Source of the DNA: Candidatus Zhuqueibacterota bacterium RBG_16_48_16
Lineage (GTDB): Bacteria > Zhuqueibacterota > Zhuqueibacteria > Residuimicrobiales > Sediminimicrobiaceae
NCBI GenBank assembly: GCA_001771235.1
Contig: METF01000300.1
Coordinates: 7,001 to 21,065, forward strand
DNA: 14,065 bases
Direction: 5' to 3'
Shown in pieces: positions 5,861-13,559 of the stretch. The notes beneath the pieces are model-generated. The model did not search any database and was not told where the DNA came from. It saw nothing but the letters and a program-made list of their open reading frames with translations. The position numbers and the translations under genes are program-made. The number at the start of each line of letters is the position of its first letter. Within the stretch, counting starts at the first letter, position 1.

Positions 5861-6361
5861 ATGTCTATCGGAAAAATATTCGGTGTTTTCGACATCAGCG
5901 GCTCCGGGCTTAGCGCCCAAAGGAAGAATCTGGAAGTACGGGCGGAAAACATCGCCAACAGCGAAAGCATAGACAAGGAAACCGGAGAGCCTTACCAATC
6001 AAAAGAGATACGTTTTGCCGCGCTCCGGAAAGGCTCCGGGTTTAAAAACCTGGTTGCGAATTCAAAACTCCGGCTGTTGAAAAATTCGCAGCATCATTTC
6101 GACGGCAATGACAATGCGAGCGCTTCGACGGAAAACTCTGTCGGCGTGGAAGCGGACATTTATGAAAACGAAAATCAAAAGACCAAATTGATATATGCTC
6201 CCACTCATCCGAATGCCAACGAGGAGGGCTACATCGAGGTTGCCGACATCGATGCCATCGGCGAGATGGTTCAATTGATGTCTGCGGCCAGGGCTTATGA
6301 AGCGAATGCAACGGTTATCAATGCGGCAAAGGACATGTTTAAACGCGCTCTGGATATATAG
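5861..6361 (+). CDS. flgC: Flagellar basal-body rod protein FlgC
   Basis: Proximal rod subunit of the flagellar axial family. The 166-residue product carries the N-terminal signature GVFDISGSGLSAQRKNLEVRAENIANSES in order (about 8-37) and the C-terminal signature GEMVQLMSAARAYEANATVI followed by NAAKDMFKRALDI (about 134-166), which pair in the assembled rod. It is somewhat longer than many FlgC proteins (about 135-150); the extra length is in the central part (about 60-110), which is rich in N, S and D. AAGGA at 5848-5852 precedes the ATG by 8 bases, and flgB ends 15 bp upstream, so the two are cotranscribed. Confidence 0.95.
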   Translation: MSIGKIFGVFDISGSGLSAQRKNLEVRAENIANSESIDKETGEPYQSKEIRFAALRKGSGFKNLVANSKLRLLKNSQHHFDGNDNASASTENSVGVEADIYENENQKTKLIYAPTHPNANEEGYIEVADIDAIGEMVQLMSAARAYEANATVINAAKDMFKRALDI

Positions 6362-6396
6362 TGAGCCTATTCCCAAACAACATTACGGATAGTAGC

Positions 6397-6478
6397 TGTC
6401 ATAGCGAGGCGTTTTTTGAGAAGCAATCTCCAGCGGAGAGGCAAGAGATTGCTTCGCTGAGAAGCGCTCGCAATGACA
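6397..6478. repeat. Palindromic intergenic repeat, 82 bp
   Basis: Nested inverted repeats: an outer arm TGTCATAGCGAG (6397-6408) against CTCGCAATGACA (6467-6478) with one mismatch, and a perfect inner arm GAAGCAATCTC (6420-6430) against GAGATTGCTTC (6445-6455). The TGTCATTGCGAG...GAAGCAATCTC wording is a widely dispersed bacterial intergenic repeat (general knowledge). It lies between flgC and the small gene at 6630 and would fold strongly in RNA. No T-tract follows it. Confidence 0.65.
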
Positions 6479-6530
6479 ACAAGAGTCCAACTTGGCGTAA
6501 ACGATAATTTGGAAACGCTTCACTAGTCGT

Positions 6531-6600
6531 AGGGGCGAAGCATTCTTTGCATGATTCATAGCAAGAAAAAGAGAATCTCTGAGGAGGATGCTTCGCCCCT
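6531..6600. repeat. Palindromic repeat flanked by 13-bp inverted arms
   Basis: AGGGGCGAAGCAT at 6531-6543 is the exact reverse complement of ATGCTTCGCCCCT at 6588-6600, enclosing 44 bases. A second inverted pair, ATGATTCA (6551-6558) and TGAATCAT (6605-6612), interlocks with it. It ends just before the ribosome binding site region of the next gene. This is distinct from the repeat at 6397-6478, so two repeats lie side by side in one gap. Confidence 0.6.
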
Positions 6601-6629
6601 GCTCTGAATCATCAAACAGGTGAGAAAAG

Positions 6630-6986
6630 ATGAAAATTGAATCCCCGACTTATTCTCCGAACAGTATTCGCAACAATCAGGCAAGCAGGCAGAAAAACGC
6701 ATCAGAGTTTGTGCTTGACAAAAAAGTGGCCGCTGAAAAGACAGGCGGCGACAAAGCAGCGGTTCATTCGACCAGGTCTGCTCTTGTCAATTTAAGCAAA
6801 GAGAGTGCGCCGGTTGAAAAGAGCACGCCCAGGTCTCTTGCCGACGTTATCAGCCCTGAAGAACAGGCGATGTTGAGCCAGCTTTTTGGCGATTCTAAAA
6901 ACGGCTGGGGTGTTCCGGCCTACCGAACCCAGTCGCTGACCCATAATGAGCTTGTGTTGGGCAATAATTTGGATTTGAAATCATAA
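6630..6986 (+). CDS. Uncharacterised small protein between flgC and fliE
   Basis: A 118-residue hydrophilic protein with no signal peptide or membrane segment. Residues 1-65 are rich in S, N, K and A and probably disordered. Residues 70-90 (LADVISPEEQAMLSQLFGDSK) look like one amphipathic helix, and the tail ends LGNNLDLKS. I do not recognise a family. The N-terminus MKIESP and the segment VNLSKES recall FlgM-like anti-sigma proteins only superficially, too weakly for a call. GGTGAG lies about 10 bases before the ATG and is an acceptable ribosome binding site. It sits inside the flgBC-fliE run, 23 bp before fliE, so a flagellar role (export substrate, chaperone or regulator) is an inference from position. 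Confidence 0.65.
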   Translation: MKIESPTYSPNSIRNNQASRQKNASEFVLDKKVAAEKTGGDKAAVHSTRSALVNLSKESAPVEKSTPRSLADVISPEEQAMLSQLFGDSKNGWGVPAYRTQSLTHNELVLGNNLDLKS

Positions 6987-7009
6987 TATTCTTACCCGAC
7001 AGGAAAAAC

Positions 7010-7306
7010 ATGAGCACGATTTCAACAATATCTCCACAAATAGTATCTCCATTCGACACGACCAGGACCGTACACGATTCGACCTCAAAAAAGTTTGCCG
7101 AACAGATCAATGAGATGCTCGACAATGTGAATGATCTCCAGCTCGATGCCGGCCAAGTTGCGGAGCAGTTTGCCAAAGGTGAGATCGAGGACGTGCACGA
7201 CGTCATGATCGCAGCGGAAAAGGCGAGCGTCGGCCTCGAATTGGTTCTCGAGGTTCGTAACAAGCTGGTCGAGGCTTATCGGGAAATTATGCGAACCCAG
7301 GTGTAG
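7010..7306 (+). CDS. fliE: Flagellar hook-basal body protein FliE
   Basis: FliE joins the MS ring to the proximal rod and is an early substrate of the flagellar export apparatus. The 98-residue product has the typical size and the conserved C-terminal half: FAEQINEMLDNVNDLQLDAGQ, then QFAKGEIEDVHDVMIAAEKAS, then LELVLEVRNKLVEAYREIMR. AGGA at 7001-7004 lies 5 bases before the ATG. It follows the small uncharacterised gene by 23 bp. Confidence 0.96.
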   Translation: MSTISTISPQIVSPFDTTRTVHDSTSKKFAEQINEMLDNVNDLQLDAGQVAEQFAKGEIEDVHDVMIAAEKASVGLELVLEVRNKLVEAYREIMRTQV

Positions 7307-7526
7307 TGATGGCCGGAATCTGGCGATTTTGGCGTCGTTCGGCCCGCGCCCGTCCGCAGGTGGAGTGAAATCCATGCCATTGAAAAATGTGTGACGCACT
7401 TTTTGAAATGACTTAAAGTTATGTCTGTTTATTGCTTCACTGCAAGAAAACCAGGCGCTTCGCACATTCAGTCAATTTATGAATTATGCGGGTTGACAAA
7501 GAAAACACGATGAGGAGCTGGTAAAA
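7307..7526. other. fliE-fliF spacer without clear signal
   Basis: A 220-bp gap, the largest break in the run from fliE to the window end. It holds a weak, AT-rich, bulged hairpin near 7384-7405 and no convincing sigma-54 or sigma-70 promoter. The TTGACA at 7493-7498 has no matching -10 box. Readthrough from upstream is likely. Confidence 0.4.
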
Positions 7527-9086
7527 ATGGCAGAAATTCTTGCACGGTTCAAAGACTATCTAAGCGTACCGTTTCATCATCTTTCCCAGGCACAACGCCT
7601 CACCATGCTGATGGTTTTTATACTCACTATCGTCGGCACCGTGGCCGTGTTGAAATGGGCGACCCAGCCGGAATACGCTATTTTGGTCACTGACATCGAG
7701 CCGGCAGATGCCCAGGCTGTCATCGAGGAATTGAAAAACGATAAGGTGGCTTACAAGCTGGTTCAGGACGGACGGGGAATTATGGTGCCGCGCAAGAACG
7801 TCTATGAATACAGAATGAAGCTGGCAGCCCAAAATTTGCCGACGAACACCGGCAACGGTTACGAATTGTTTGACAAAAAGGATATCGGTCTTTCCGAATT
7901 TGTGCAGCAGGTGAATTACCGGCGGGCGCTGGAAGGCGAGCTTGCCCGAACGATCCAGGCCATCCCTGAAGTTTTGAAGGCCAGGGTCCATATCGTTTTT
8001 CCGCAACAGCGGCTGTTCAAAGAAGACCAAAGGGAGCCGACGGCTTCCATATTTTTGTCCACGAGACGCGGCGTCCAATTGGGCGAAAATCAAATCAACG
8101 GGATTGTGATGCTGGTGTCCGGCAGTATTGAAGGTTTGACCACGGAGAACGTAACGGTTGTCGATGATCACGGAAAACTCTTGTCGCGAAAGCGCCGATC
8201 TAACACCATGGCTGGTTTGGATGATGGCGAGCTGGATTTGCAGATGCGCGTCGAAAATTACCTGGAAGATAAAGCCCAGACCATGTTGGATCAATTGCTC
8301 GGCGCGGGAAATGCCGTTGTCCGACTTGCCTCGGACCTGGACTTTCGCCGGATTGAGAGAACCAGTGAAATGTATGATTCGGAAAATGCCGCTGTGCTGA
8401 GCGAAGAGATCCAGAGCCAGACAAGCCAGGATTCGTCGGCCGGCAACAACAACTCGACCGAGCGCACGATAACGAATTATCAATTGCCCAAATCCGTCGA
8501 ACGGATCATCAACGACGTGGGCAGCATCAAGCGTCTGTCCGTGGCCGTACTGGTCAACGGCAAGTATACCGAAAAGCAACAGCCCTCCGGTGAAAAAACG
8601 TTCGAGTTCGTAGCCCGGCCGCAAGGCGAGCTGCAGCGTCTGGCAGCACTGGTCCGGGGTGCTGTAGGTTTCAATGATCAGCGCGGTGACAAGCTGGATA
8701 TTCAGTGTATTCCGTTTGAAAATCCGCTTATGATGCCGGACGTCGCCGAGCCGCCGATGGTTTGGGAAAAATACATGCCATTCATTCAAAAAATAGCCGT
8801 TTTCGCGCTGCTGCTGGTTGGCTTTCTCATCGTCCGCTCAAAAATCAAAAAGGCAAAGAAAATCCTCTTACAGGTCGGAGCGAAGCGTGGCATGAGCGGC
8901 CAGTTAGGCGGCTACGGCGGAGATGCGGCCGGGGGCGATCTGATGGCTGACGGCCGCAGGAGAAAGTCCTTGCCCGCTCTTCATGCGGGCTCTGCTGAGC
9001 CGATTGAGAGTGAGGTTGTCGATTTTGTAAAAAATAATTCACAGAGTGCGGCACAACTGGTTCGAGCCTGGATGTTGGAGAAGTAG
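7527..9086 (+). CDS. fliF: Flagellar MS-ring protein FliF
   Basis: FliF forms the MS ring in the inner membrane, the base on which rotor and export gate assemble. The 519-residue product has a first membrane helix at about 26-44 (LTMLMVFILTIVGTVAVLKW), ring-building motifs after it (YAILVTDIEPADAQAVIEEL, then LSEFVQQVNYRRALEGELARTI, then VLKARVHIVFP), a periplasmic linker rich in S, N and Q (about 290-315), a second membrane helix at about 419-436, and a cytosolic tail. The last 20 residues (VVDFVKNNSQSAAQLVRAWM) are the conserved FliG-binding helix. GAGGAG upstream of the ATG is a strong ribosome binding site. fliG starts one base after the stop. Confidence 0.97.
   Translation: MAEILARFKDYLSVPFHHLSQAQRLTMLMVFILTIVGTVAVLKWATQPEYAILVTDIEPADAQAVIEELKNDKVAYKLVQDGRGIMVPRKNVYEYRMKLAAQNLPTNTGNGYELFDKKDIGLSEFVQQVNYRRALEGELARTIQAIPEVLKARVHIVFPQQRLFKEDQREPTASIFLSTRRGVQLGENQINGIVMLVSGSIEGLTTENVTVVDDHGKLLSRKRRSNTMAGLDDGELDLQMRVENYLEDKAQTMLDQLLGAGNAVVRLASDLDFRRIERTSEMYDSENAAVLSEEIQSQTSQDSSAGNNNSTERTITNYQLPKSVERIINDVGSIKRLSVAVLVNGKYTEKQQPSGEKTFEFVARPQGELQRLAALVRGAVGFNDQRGDKLDIQCIPFENPLMMPDVAEPPMVWEKYMPFIQKIAVFALLLVGFLIVRSKIKKAKKILLQVGAKRGMSGQLGGYGGDAAGGDLMADGRRRKSLPALHAGSAEPIESEVVDFVKNNSQSAAQLVRAWMLEK
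9077..9080 (+). promoter_or_regulatory. Ribosome binding site deciding the TTG start of fliG
   Basis: GGAG at 9077-9080, inside the end of fliF, lies 7 bases before the TTG at 9088. This supports TTG over the in-frame ATG at 9046, which is buried in fliF. Confidence 0.6.
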
Positions 9087-9087
9087 A

Positions 9088-10098
9088 TTGTCAAAGGAAA
9101 AGATACATACATCTCCGGGATTGAGAAAGGCGGCCATATTTATGATCGGCCTGGGGACGCCGGTGGCGGCAAGGATCCTGCGCGAGATGAGCGAGCGGGA
9201 GGTCGAGCTGTTGAGTCGCCAGATGGCCGATCTTGAAAAAATCGAAGCCGACGAGATCGATAATGCCAGCGACGAATTCAGGGAAATGGTGGCGGCGAAA
9301 CGGTACATGGCCCTGGGCGGCATTGAATACGCCAAGCAGGCCTTGACCGAAGCGTTCGACTTGTCCCATGCCAACAGAATCATAGAGAAAGTGAAGCGCG
9401 GTTCAAAAATGCACGACTTGAATGGCATTTCCCAGTTGCACCAGGATCAGTTTGTAGACATTCTTAATGAGGAACACCCGCAGACAGTGGCTTTTATTTT
9501 ATCCCAATTGGAGCCCGAGCATGGCGGCGCCATCTTTGCCCAGCTCGATCCGCAGTTGCGCAACCAGGTTATTCTTCGGCTGGTTCGAATGGACAAAATC
9601 GATCCGAGCCTGGTCAATGATGTGGAACACGTGCTTTCCACCATGCTGGACGTCAAAGTACAGCACGAAGAGGTCGGTGGTATCGACAAGACGGCAGGCA
9701 TCCTGAACCATGTTGGCCAGGGAATTGAGAAAAGCATGATCGAGCTTTTAACCAAAGAAGATCCCGACCTGGCCATGGAGGTCGAGAAGCTGATGTTCAC
9801 CTTTGAGATGATTGGCCGGCTGGAAGACAGGGACATTCAAAGAGTACTTCGTGATGTCGATCTGAAAGATCTGTCCGTTGCCCTTAAAGTAGCAAAACCG
9901 GAAATAAAGGAGATAATCTATAAAAACATGTCCGAGCGTGCCAGAACGATGATGGAAGAGGAGGTGGGCTACCTGGGCAAAGTGCGGCTAAAAGACGTCG
10001 AATCTATGCAGTTAAAGATCTCGATGCAGATAAAGCAGTTGGTACAAAAGGGCGAGATCGCCATGCCGGCGATTGGCGAGAAAGAGGTTTATGTCTAG
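9088..10098 (+). CDS. fliG: Flagellar motor switch protein FliG
   Basis: FliG sits on the cytosolic face of the MS ring, binds the FliF tail and interacts with the stator to produce torque. From the TTG at 9088 the product is 336 residues, the normal FliG length. The N-terminal domain (GLRKAAIFMIGLGTPVAARIL) binds FliF, the middle domain has the EHPQ motif at 129-132 (EHPQTVAFILSQLEPEHGG), and the C-terminal torque domain contains FEMIGRLEDRDIQRVLRDVD, then NMSERARTMMEEE, then VRLKDVESMQLKI. The ATG at 9046 would add 14 residues encoded over fliF and not typical of the family. fliH overlaps the 3' end by 8 nt. Confidence 0.96.
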   Translation: MSKEKIHTSPGLRKAAIFMIGLGTPVAARILREMSEREVELLSRQMADLEKIEADEIDNASDEFREMVAAKRYMALGGIEYAKQALTEAFDLSHANRIIEKVKRGSKMHDLNGISQLHQDQFVDILNEEHPQTVAFILSQLEPEHGGAIFAQLDPQLRNQVILRLVRMDKIDPSLVNDVEHVLSTMLDVKVQHEEVGGIDKTAGILNHVGQGIEKSMIELLTKEDPDLAMEVEKLMFTFEMIGRLEDRDIQRVLRDVDLKDLSVALKVAKPEIKEIIYKNMSERARTMMEEEVGYLGKVRLKDVESMQLKISMQIKQLVQKGEIAMPAIGEKEVYV

Positions 10099-10729
10099 AT
10101 TGTATCTAAAATTGGCCAGGCCGGTTTATGCAATTACCAGGGATGAGAATCATATATCGTTCGCCGGTGGCCAAAACGGTTTGTCCACAGAAGAAATCAG
10201 AACATCGGCAAAAGAGAACGAGCTGAAGCATCAGGAGCTTTTGCTCCGCTCCCAGGAGCTGGCTCAAAAACAAACAGCAACGAGAGCGTTGCAAGAGGTT
10301 GACTTTTTGTTGACTCGTATAAATGAGTCGATAACAAATTTCGGCGTAGAATTGGATGAATTTACCAAAAACCTTGAAAACAACCTGGTGTCAATTTCCA
10401 TGAGAGCAGCAAAAAAAATCGTTGCCCAAGAACTGCAGACCGATCCGGCGATTGTAACCAGGACGATCAACCAGGCTCTGACATTCATCACTGAAAAAAA
10501 GAATATCGTCATCGAGCTGAACCCTGCGGACAAAAAGTTGCTGGAACAAAACCGGGCTATCGCGGCGCAAATCGAAGCGAAAAATATGAAATGGGATTTG
10601 GCCGAGAATGCCGAAATCTGCCAGGGAGGATGCATGATCCGGTCGCACCTGGGCGCAGTCGATGCAAGCGTGGAAAATCAGCTAAAGCTCATTGAAGCTT
10701 TTCTCGAGGAAAATTTGCACAATGAATAA
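10091..10729 (+). CDS. fliH: Flagellar export ATPase regulator FliH
   Basis: FliH is the peripheral stator-like partner of the FliI ATPase, tethering it to the C-ring. The 212-residue product has a divergent N-terminus, a long charged coiled-coil region (about 30-100, with KHQELLLRSQELAQKQ), and the conserved C-terminal FliH/V-ATPase E-subunit-like domain: AAKKIVAQELQTDPAIVTR, a beta stretch NIVIELNPAD, and QGGCMIRSHLGAVDASVENQL near the end. The ATG at 10091 is preferred, with GAGG at 10084-10087 although spacing is only 3 bases; it overlaps the fliG stop by 8 nt (ATGTCTAG). An in-frame TTG at 10073 would add six residues. The end overlaps fliI by 8 nt. Confidence 0.9.
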   Translation: MSRLYLKLARPVYAITRDENHISFAGGQNGLSTEEIRTSAKENELKHQELLLRSQELAQKQTATRALQEVDFLLTRINESITNFGVELDEFTKNLENNLVSISMRAAKKIVAQELQTDPAIVTRTINQALTFITEKKNIVIELNPADKKLLEQNRAIAAQIEAKNMKWDLAENAEICQGGCMIRSHLGAVDASVENQLKLIEAFLEENLHNE

Positions 10730-12059
10730 CTCGTACATACGACAAACAAGCCGTCAAACGGACAGGCTGCACAATTTGTTGCTCGATGTGAATACCATCA
10801 CTTGTAGAGGAGTGGTGACAAAAGTCTCAGGCCTTTTAGTCGAATCCTCCGGGCCGAGTGTATCGCTCGGCGATATCTGCTGGATAGGCGGAAAAGTGAA
10901 TGGCAGAAAAATGGCTGCTGAAGTCATCGGCCTCCGCGACGAAAAGATTTTGTTGATGCCCTTTGCGGACAACAACGGAATCAGTATCGGTTCCGGTGTT
11001 GAATCGACGCGGCAGCCCCTGACCGTCGGTGTCGGGCCGGAGCTTTTGGGCAGGGTCATAGACGGATTCGGCAATCCCATAGACGGCAAAGGCCCTGTGG
11101 GCACCGTGAGAAAAATGGATATTCATAACACGCCGCCCGAGCCTCTCTCGCGTCCCAGGATTGTCAAACCGCTGCAAACAGGCATTCGCGCCATCGACAG
11201 CCTGTTAACCTGCGGCGAAGGACAACGGGTCGGCATCTTTGCCGGCAGCGGAGTGGGCAAGAGCGTTCTTTTGGGCATGATCGCCCGCAACGGTTCCGCC
11301 GATGTCAACGTCATCGCCCTGGTTGGAGAACGCGGGCGTGAAGTGAGAGAATTCATCGAAAGAGACTTGGGCGAGGAGGGCCTGGCACGATCGGTTGTTG
11401 TGGTCGTGACATCGAACGAAGCGGCAGTGCTGAGAATACGCGGCGCACAGATCGCCACAACCATTGCGGAATTCTACCGCGATGAGGGCAAAAATGTCGT
11501 GTTGATGATGGATTCCATCACCCGGGTTGCCATGGCGCAAAGAGAAATCGGCCTGGCGATCGGCGAGCCGCCGGCCACAAAAGGCTATACGCCGTCGGTA
11601 TACACTCTGTTACCAAGACTTCTCGAAAGAACCGGCACGTCGGCATGCGGAAGCATTACCAGTTTTTATACGACCCTGGTCGAAGGCGACGATCTTAACG
11701 ATCCTGTGAGCGACATTGTCCGTTCGATTCTTGATGGGCACATCGTGCTTTCCAGAAAGATTGCCTCCAAAAATCAATACCCTGCCGTCGATGTATTAAG
11801 GAGTGTCAGCCGGTTGATGGCGGGGATCGTGGACGAAAGGCACCTGGCCGCAGCCGCCAAAGCCCGGCAGGTGTTATCCACTTATGAAGAAGCCGAAGAT
11901 TTGATCAACATTGGCGCTTACGTGCGCGGCTCTAATCCAAAGATTGATTTCGCGATTCAGCATATCGAGAAGCTGAACAGGCACTTGTCACAGGGAATGT
12001 ATGAAGAGGTGAGTTTCCGACAAGGTGTGGCGTCATTACAGAATGTATTCGAGCAATAG
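10722..12059 (+). CDS. fliI: Flagellum-specific export ATPase FliI
   Basis: FliI hydrolyses ATP to assist unfolding and docking of flagellar export substrates. The 445-residue product is the standard length. It has an N-terminal beta-barrel region (about 15-90), Walker A AGSGVGKS at 174-181, the catalytic-Glu region LVGERGREVREFIERDLG, Walker B VVLMMD ending at D264, and the F1/FliI signature AIGEPPATKGYTPSVYTLLP, which separates FliI from F1-beta and vacuolar paralogues. The ATG at 10722 overlaps the fliH stop by 8 nt (ATGAATAA). GAGGA at 10706-10710 is 11 bases away, so initiation probably relies partly on coupling to fliH translation. Confidence 0.97.
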   Translation: MNNSYIRQTSRQTDRLHNLLLDVNTITCRGVVTKVSGLLVESSGPSVSLGDICWIGGKVNGRKMAAEVIGLRDEKILLMPFADNNGISIGSGVESTRQPLTVGVGPELLGRVIDGFGNPIDGKGPVGTVRKMDIHNTPPEPLSRPRIVKPLQTGIRAIDSLLTCGEGQRVGIFAGSGVGKSVLLGMIARNGSADVNVIALVGERGREVREFIERDLGEEGLARSVVVVVTSNEAAVLRIRGAQIATTIAEFYRDEGKNVVLMMDSITRVAMAQREIGLAIGEPPATKGYTPSVYTLLPRLLERTGTSACGSITSFYTTLVEGDDLNDPVSDIVRSILDGHIVLSRKIASKNQYPAVDVLRSVSRLMAGIVDERHLAAAAKARQVLSTYEEAEDLINIGAYVRGSNPKIDFAIQHIEKLNRHLSQGMYEEVSFRQGVASLQNVFEQ

Positions 12060-12100
12060 TTTTTTATGAGAACGATATAAGACAAAAGAGGCCGGTTGAT

Positions 12101-12559
12101 ATGCAGTTTCAATTTCCTTTAGAACGGTTGCTGCGCGTGCGGAAAATCAGGGAAAAACAAAAGCAGCGAGAGCTGGCCATGGCAAAGCGGTCGTTTGACA
12201 GTGAGACGGAAAAGTTGAATGCTATATGTGCGGAAGAAGGTAAAACGCTAGCCCTCATTGCCGAATCGACGGCTCATGGAGAAAACCCGGCATACATCAA
12301 TATCGTTCACAAGTTTCTTGAAAATCAAAGATTGAAAAAACGGTACCAGCGAACCAACACGGACAGGGCGGAGCGGAAGCTGTCCTCCGCCCGAAATGCC
12401 CTGGTTGAAACGATGAGAGCAAAAAAGACTGTTGAAAAGCTTCGGGAACACCGCAAAGCACAACATGCTTACGAGGTTCAGCGATTGGAACAAAAGCAAC
12501 AGGATGAAACCGGAGCGATTCATAAATCAAGAAATTCTACGGAGACGAGATCATTTTGA
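12101..12559 (+). CDS. fliJ: Flagellar export stalk/chaperone-escort protein FliJ
   Basis: FliJ is the small coiled-coil stalk in the centre of the FliI hexamer, contacting FlhA and recycling export chaperones. The 152-residue product has the FliJ N-terminal signature MQFQFPLERLLRVRKIREKQ and is then almost entirely highly charged helix predicted to form an antiparallel coiled coil (about 12-135), with few hydrophobic stretches. GAGG precedes the ATG. It begins 41 bp after fliI, the widest gap in this part of the operon, and its stop overlaps the next start by 4 nt (TTGA). Confidence 0.9.
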   Translation: MQFQFPLERLLRVRKIREKQKQRELAMAKRSFDSETEKLNAICAEEGKTLALIAESTAHGENPAYINIVHKFLENQRLKKRYQRTNTDRAERKLSSARNALVETMRAKKTVEKLREHRKAQHAYEVQRLEQKQQDETGAIHKSRNSTETRSF

Positions 12560-13542
12560 CTGAAAACCCGGAAAAAGAGCAAGAGCAAAAACAAGAACAG
12601 AAACAGGAGCCGGGACAGGAACCGAATCCGGGACAGGAACCGGAGCTGGCCCAGGCCAAGGATCAAGGCGAGTCGTCCGTCGCGGAAAAATCGTTCGTAC
12701 GGAACGTGAAAAGCATTTTGACTCACAAAATTACCCAGTACGTCGGCTTTGGCCTGTGGTCTGTGCTTATTATGACGGCCGGCGGATATTACCTGATCCA
12801 GCGAAATAATCAGAATATTTTGTCGAGAATGCATCACGATTCTGCTGCTGCCGATTCCCTTGCTCATGTCGACTCGACCTTCGCGGATACGGTTAGAGCG
12901 GATACCGCTTATGCCCTGATCGACAGCATGGTTGAGCAAGACAAAGCCGAGCTGATGCGTGACCGAAAAGCGCAAGCTGAAAAAGATGACGAATTATGGA
13001 AAGAGATGGAGAAGGACAGCGCTTTTTTGGCTGAATTAAAGGAAGCTTCTCAGCTCATCGCCGCGGACAATGTGCTAGGTCCGGAGGATCAGATTCGCGT
13101 CCTTGCGGTCGAGAACGGCCGCAGGAGGAGGGAGATCGATCATTTATGGGAAGAATCGCTGGCTCAAAAAAAATTATTCAACGAGCTTGTCGGTTGGACA
13201 AAGAAAACCGTCGAGGATCAAAATGATAAATTTTTGACGGATGGTTCTGTAGAAAATTTAAGTGCACCCGGCTCTGACAGTACTCAAAAAAGTCAATCGG
13301 ACGAGAACGCTGCCATCGATGATTCGGAAGCTCAAGCCCGGGCTATAGCCACGAGCGCCAAAATTTATAGCTCGATGAATCCCAAACAGGCGGCGCGCAT
13401 TATCAGTGAGCTTGAAATGGAGGTCGCTGCGAAAATTTTGCTTAAAATTCGACAGAGGCAGGCGGCAAAGATTCTGGAGTCCATGAACATAAAACAGGCG
13501 ACCGAGATTGGCCGAATAATGGCTAGCGGCGTAACGGATTGA
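12556..13542 (+). CDS. MotE/YlxF-like membrane protein with MgtE-N-type C-terminus
   Basis: A 328-residue single-pass membrane protein. Residues 3-40 are a low-complexity E/Q/P/K tail, residues 61-81 a membrane helix (YVGFGLWSVLIMTAGGYYLI), 95-215 a charged, mostly helical and partly coiled-coil region, 225-260 a polar linker, and about 270-325 an MgtE_N-like helical module (AKIYSSMNPKQAARIISELE, then AAKILLKIRQRQAAKILESM). This is the layout of MotE/YlxF proteins, found between fliJ and fliK in many flagellar operons. MotE is known in rhizobia as a periplasmic chaperone for MotC, while the role of YlxF-type proteins is poorly defined. The TTG at 12556 overlaps the fliJ stop by 4 nt, with GGAG 11 bases upstream; no ATG is near. 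The N-tail is longer than I would expect for the family. Confidence 0.82.
   Translation: MTENPEKEQEQKQEQKQEPGQEPNPGQEPELAQAKDQGESSVAEKSFVRNVKSILTHKITQYVGFGLWSVLIMTAGGYYLIQRNNQNILSRMHHDSAAADSLAHVDSTFADTVRADTAYALIDSMVEQDKAELMRDRKAQAEKDDELWKEMEKDSAFLAELKEASQLIAADNVLGPEDQIRVLAVENGRRRREIDHLWEESLAQKKLFNELVGWTKKTVEDQNDKFLTDGSVENLSAPGSDSTQKSQSDENAAIDDSEAQARAIATSAKIYSSMNPKQAARIISELEMEVAAKILLKIRQRQAAKILESMNIKQATEIGRIMASGVTD
12610..12642 (+). repeat. 18-bp period coding repeat in the acidic N-tail
   Basis: CCGGGACAGGAACCG occurs at 12610-12624 and again at 12628-12642, an 18-bp period encoding the PGQEPN/PGQEPE units. It belongs to the E/Q-rich tail of the MotE/YlxF-like protein and probably arose by slippage. 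Confidence 0.7.
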
Positions 13543-13559
13543 TAAAAGGAAACGAAACC

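Noticed and set aside
7310..7325. Possible sigma-54 promoter TGGCCGGAATCTGGCG before fliF
   Set aside because: GG and GC are correctly spaced, but the CACG and TTGCW parts match poorly, so it is well below the quality of the site at 5224-5239.
7309..7368. A 19-codon Arg-rich open frame right after fliE, starting ATGGCC
   Set aside because: Very short, without a Shine-Dalgarno sequence and without recognisable features; chance is the better explanation.
7384..7405. Hairpin in the fliE-fliF gap as a Rho-independent terminator
   Set aside because: The stem is AT-rich and contains a bulge, so it would be weak; termination in the middle of the operon is not otherwise supported.
7560..8789. A 409-codon open frame on the minus strand inside fliF
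   Set aside because: It lies wholly antisense to a convincing FliF and its product shows no recognisable family. Codon bias on the opposite strand explains such frames.
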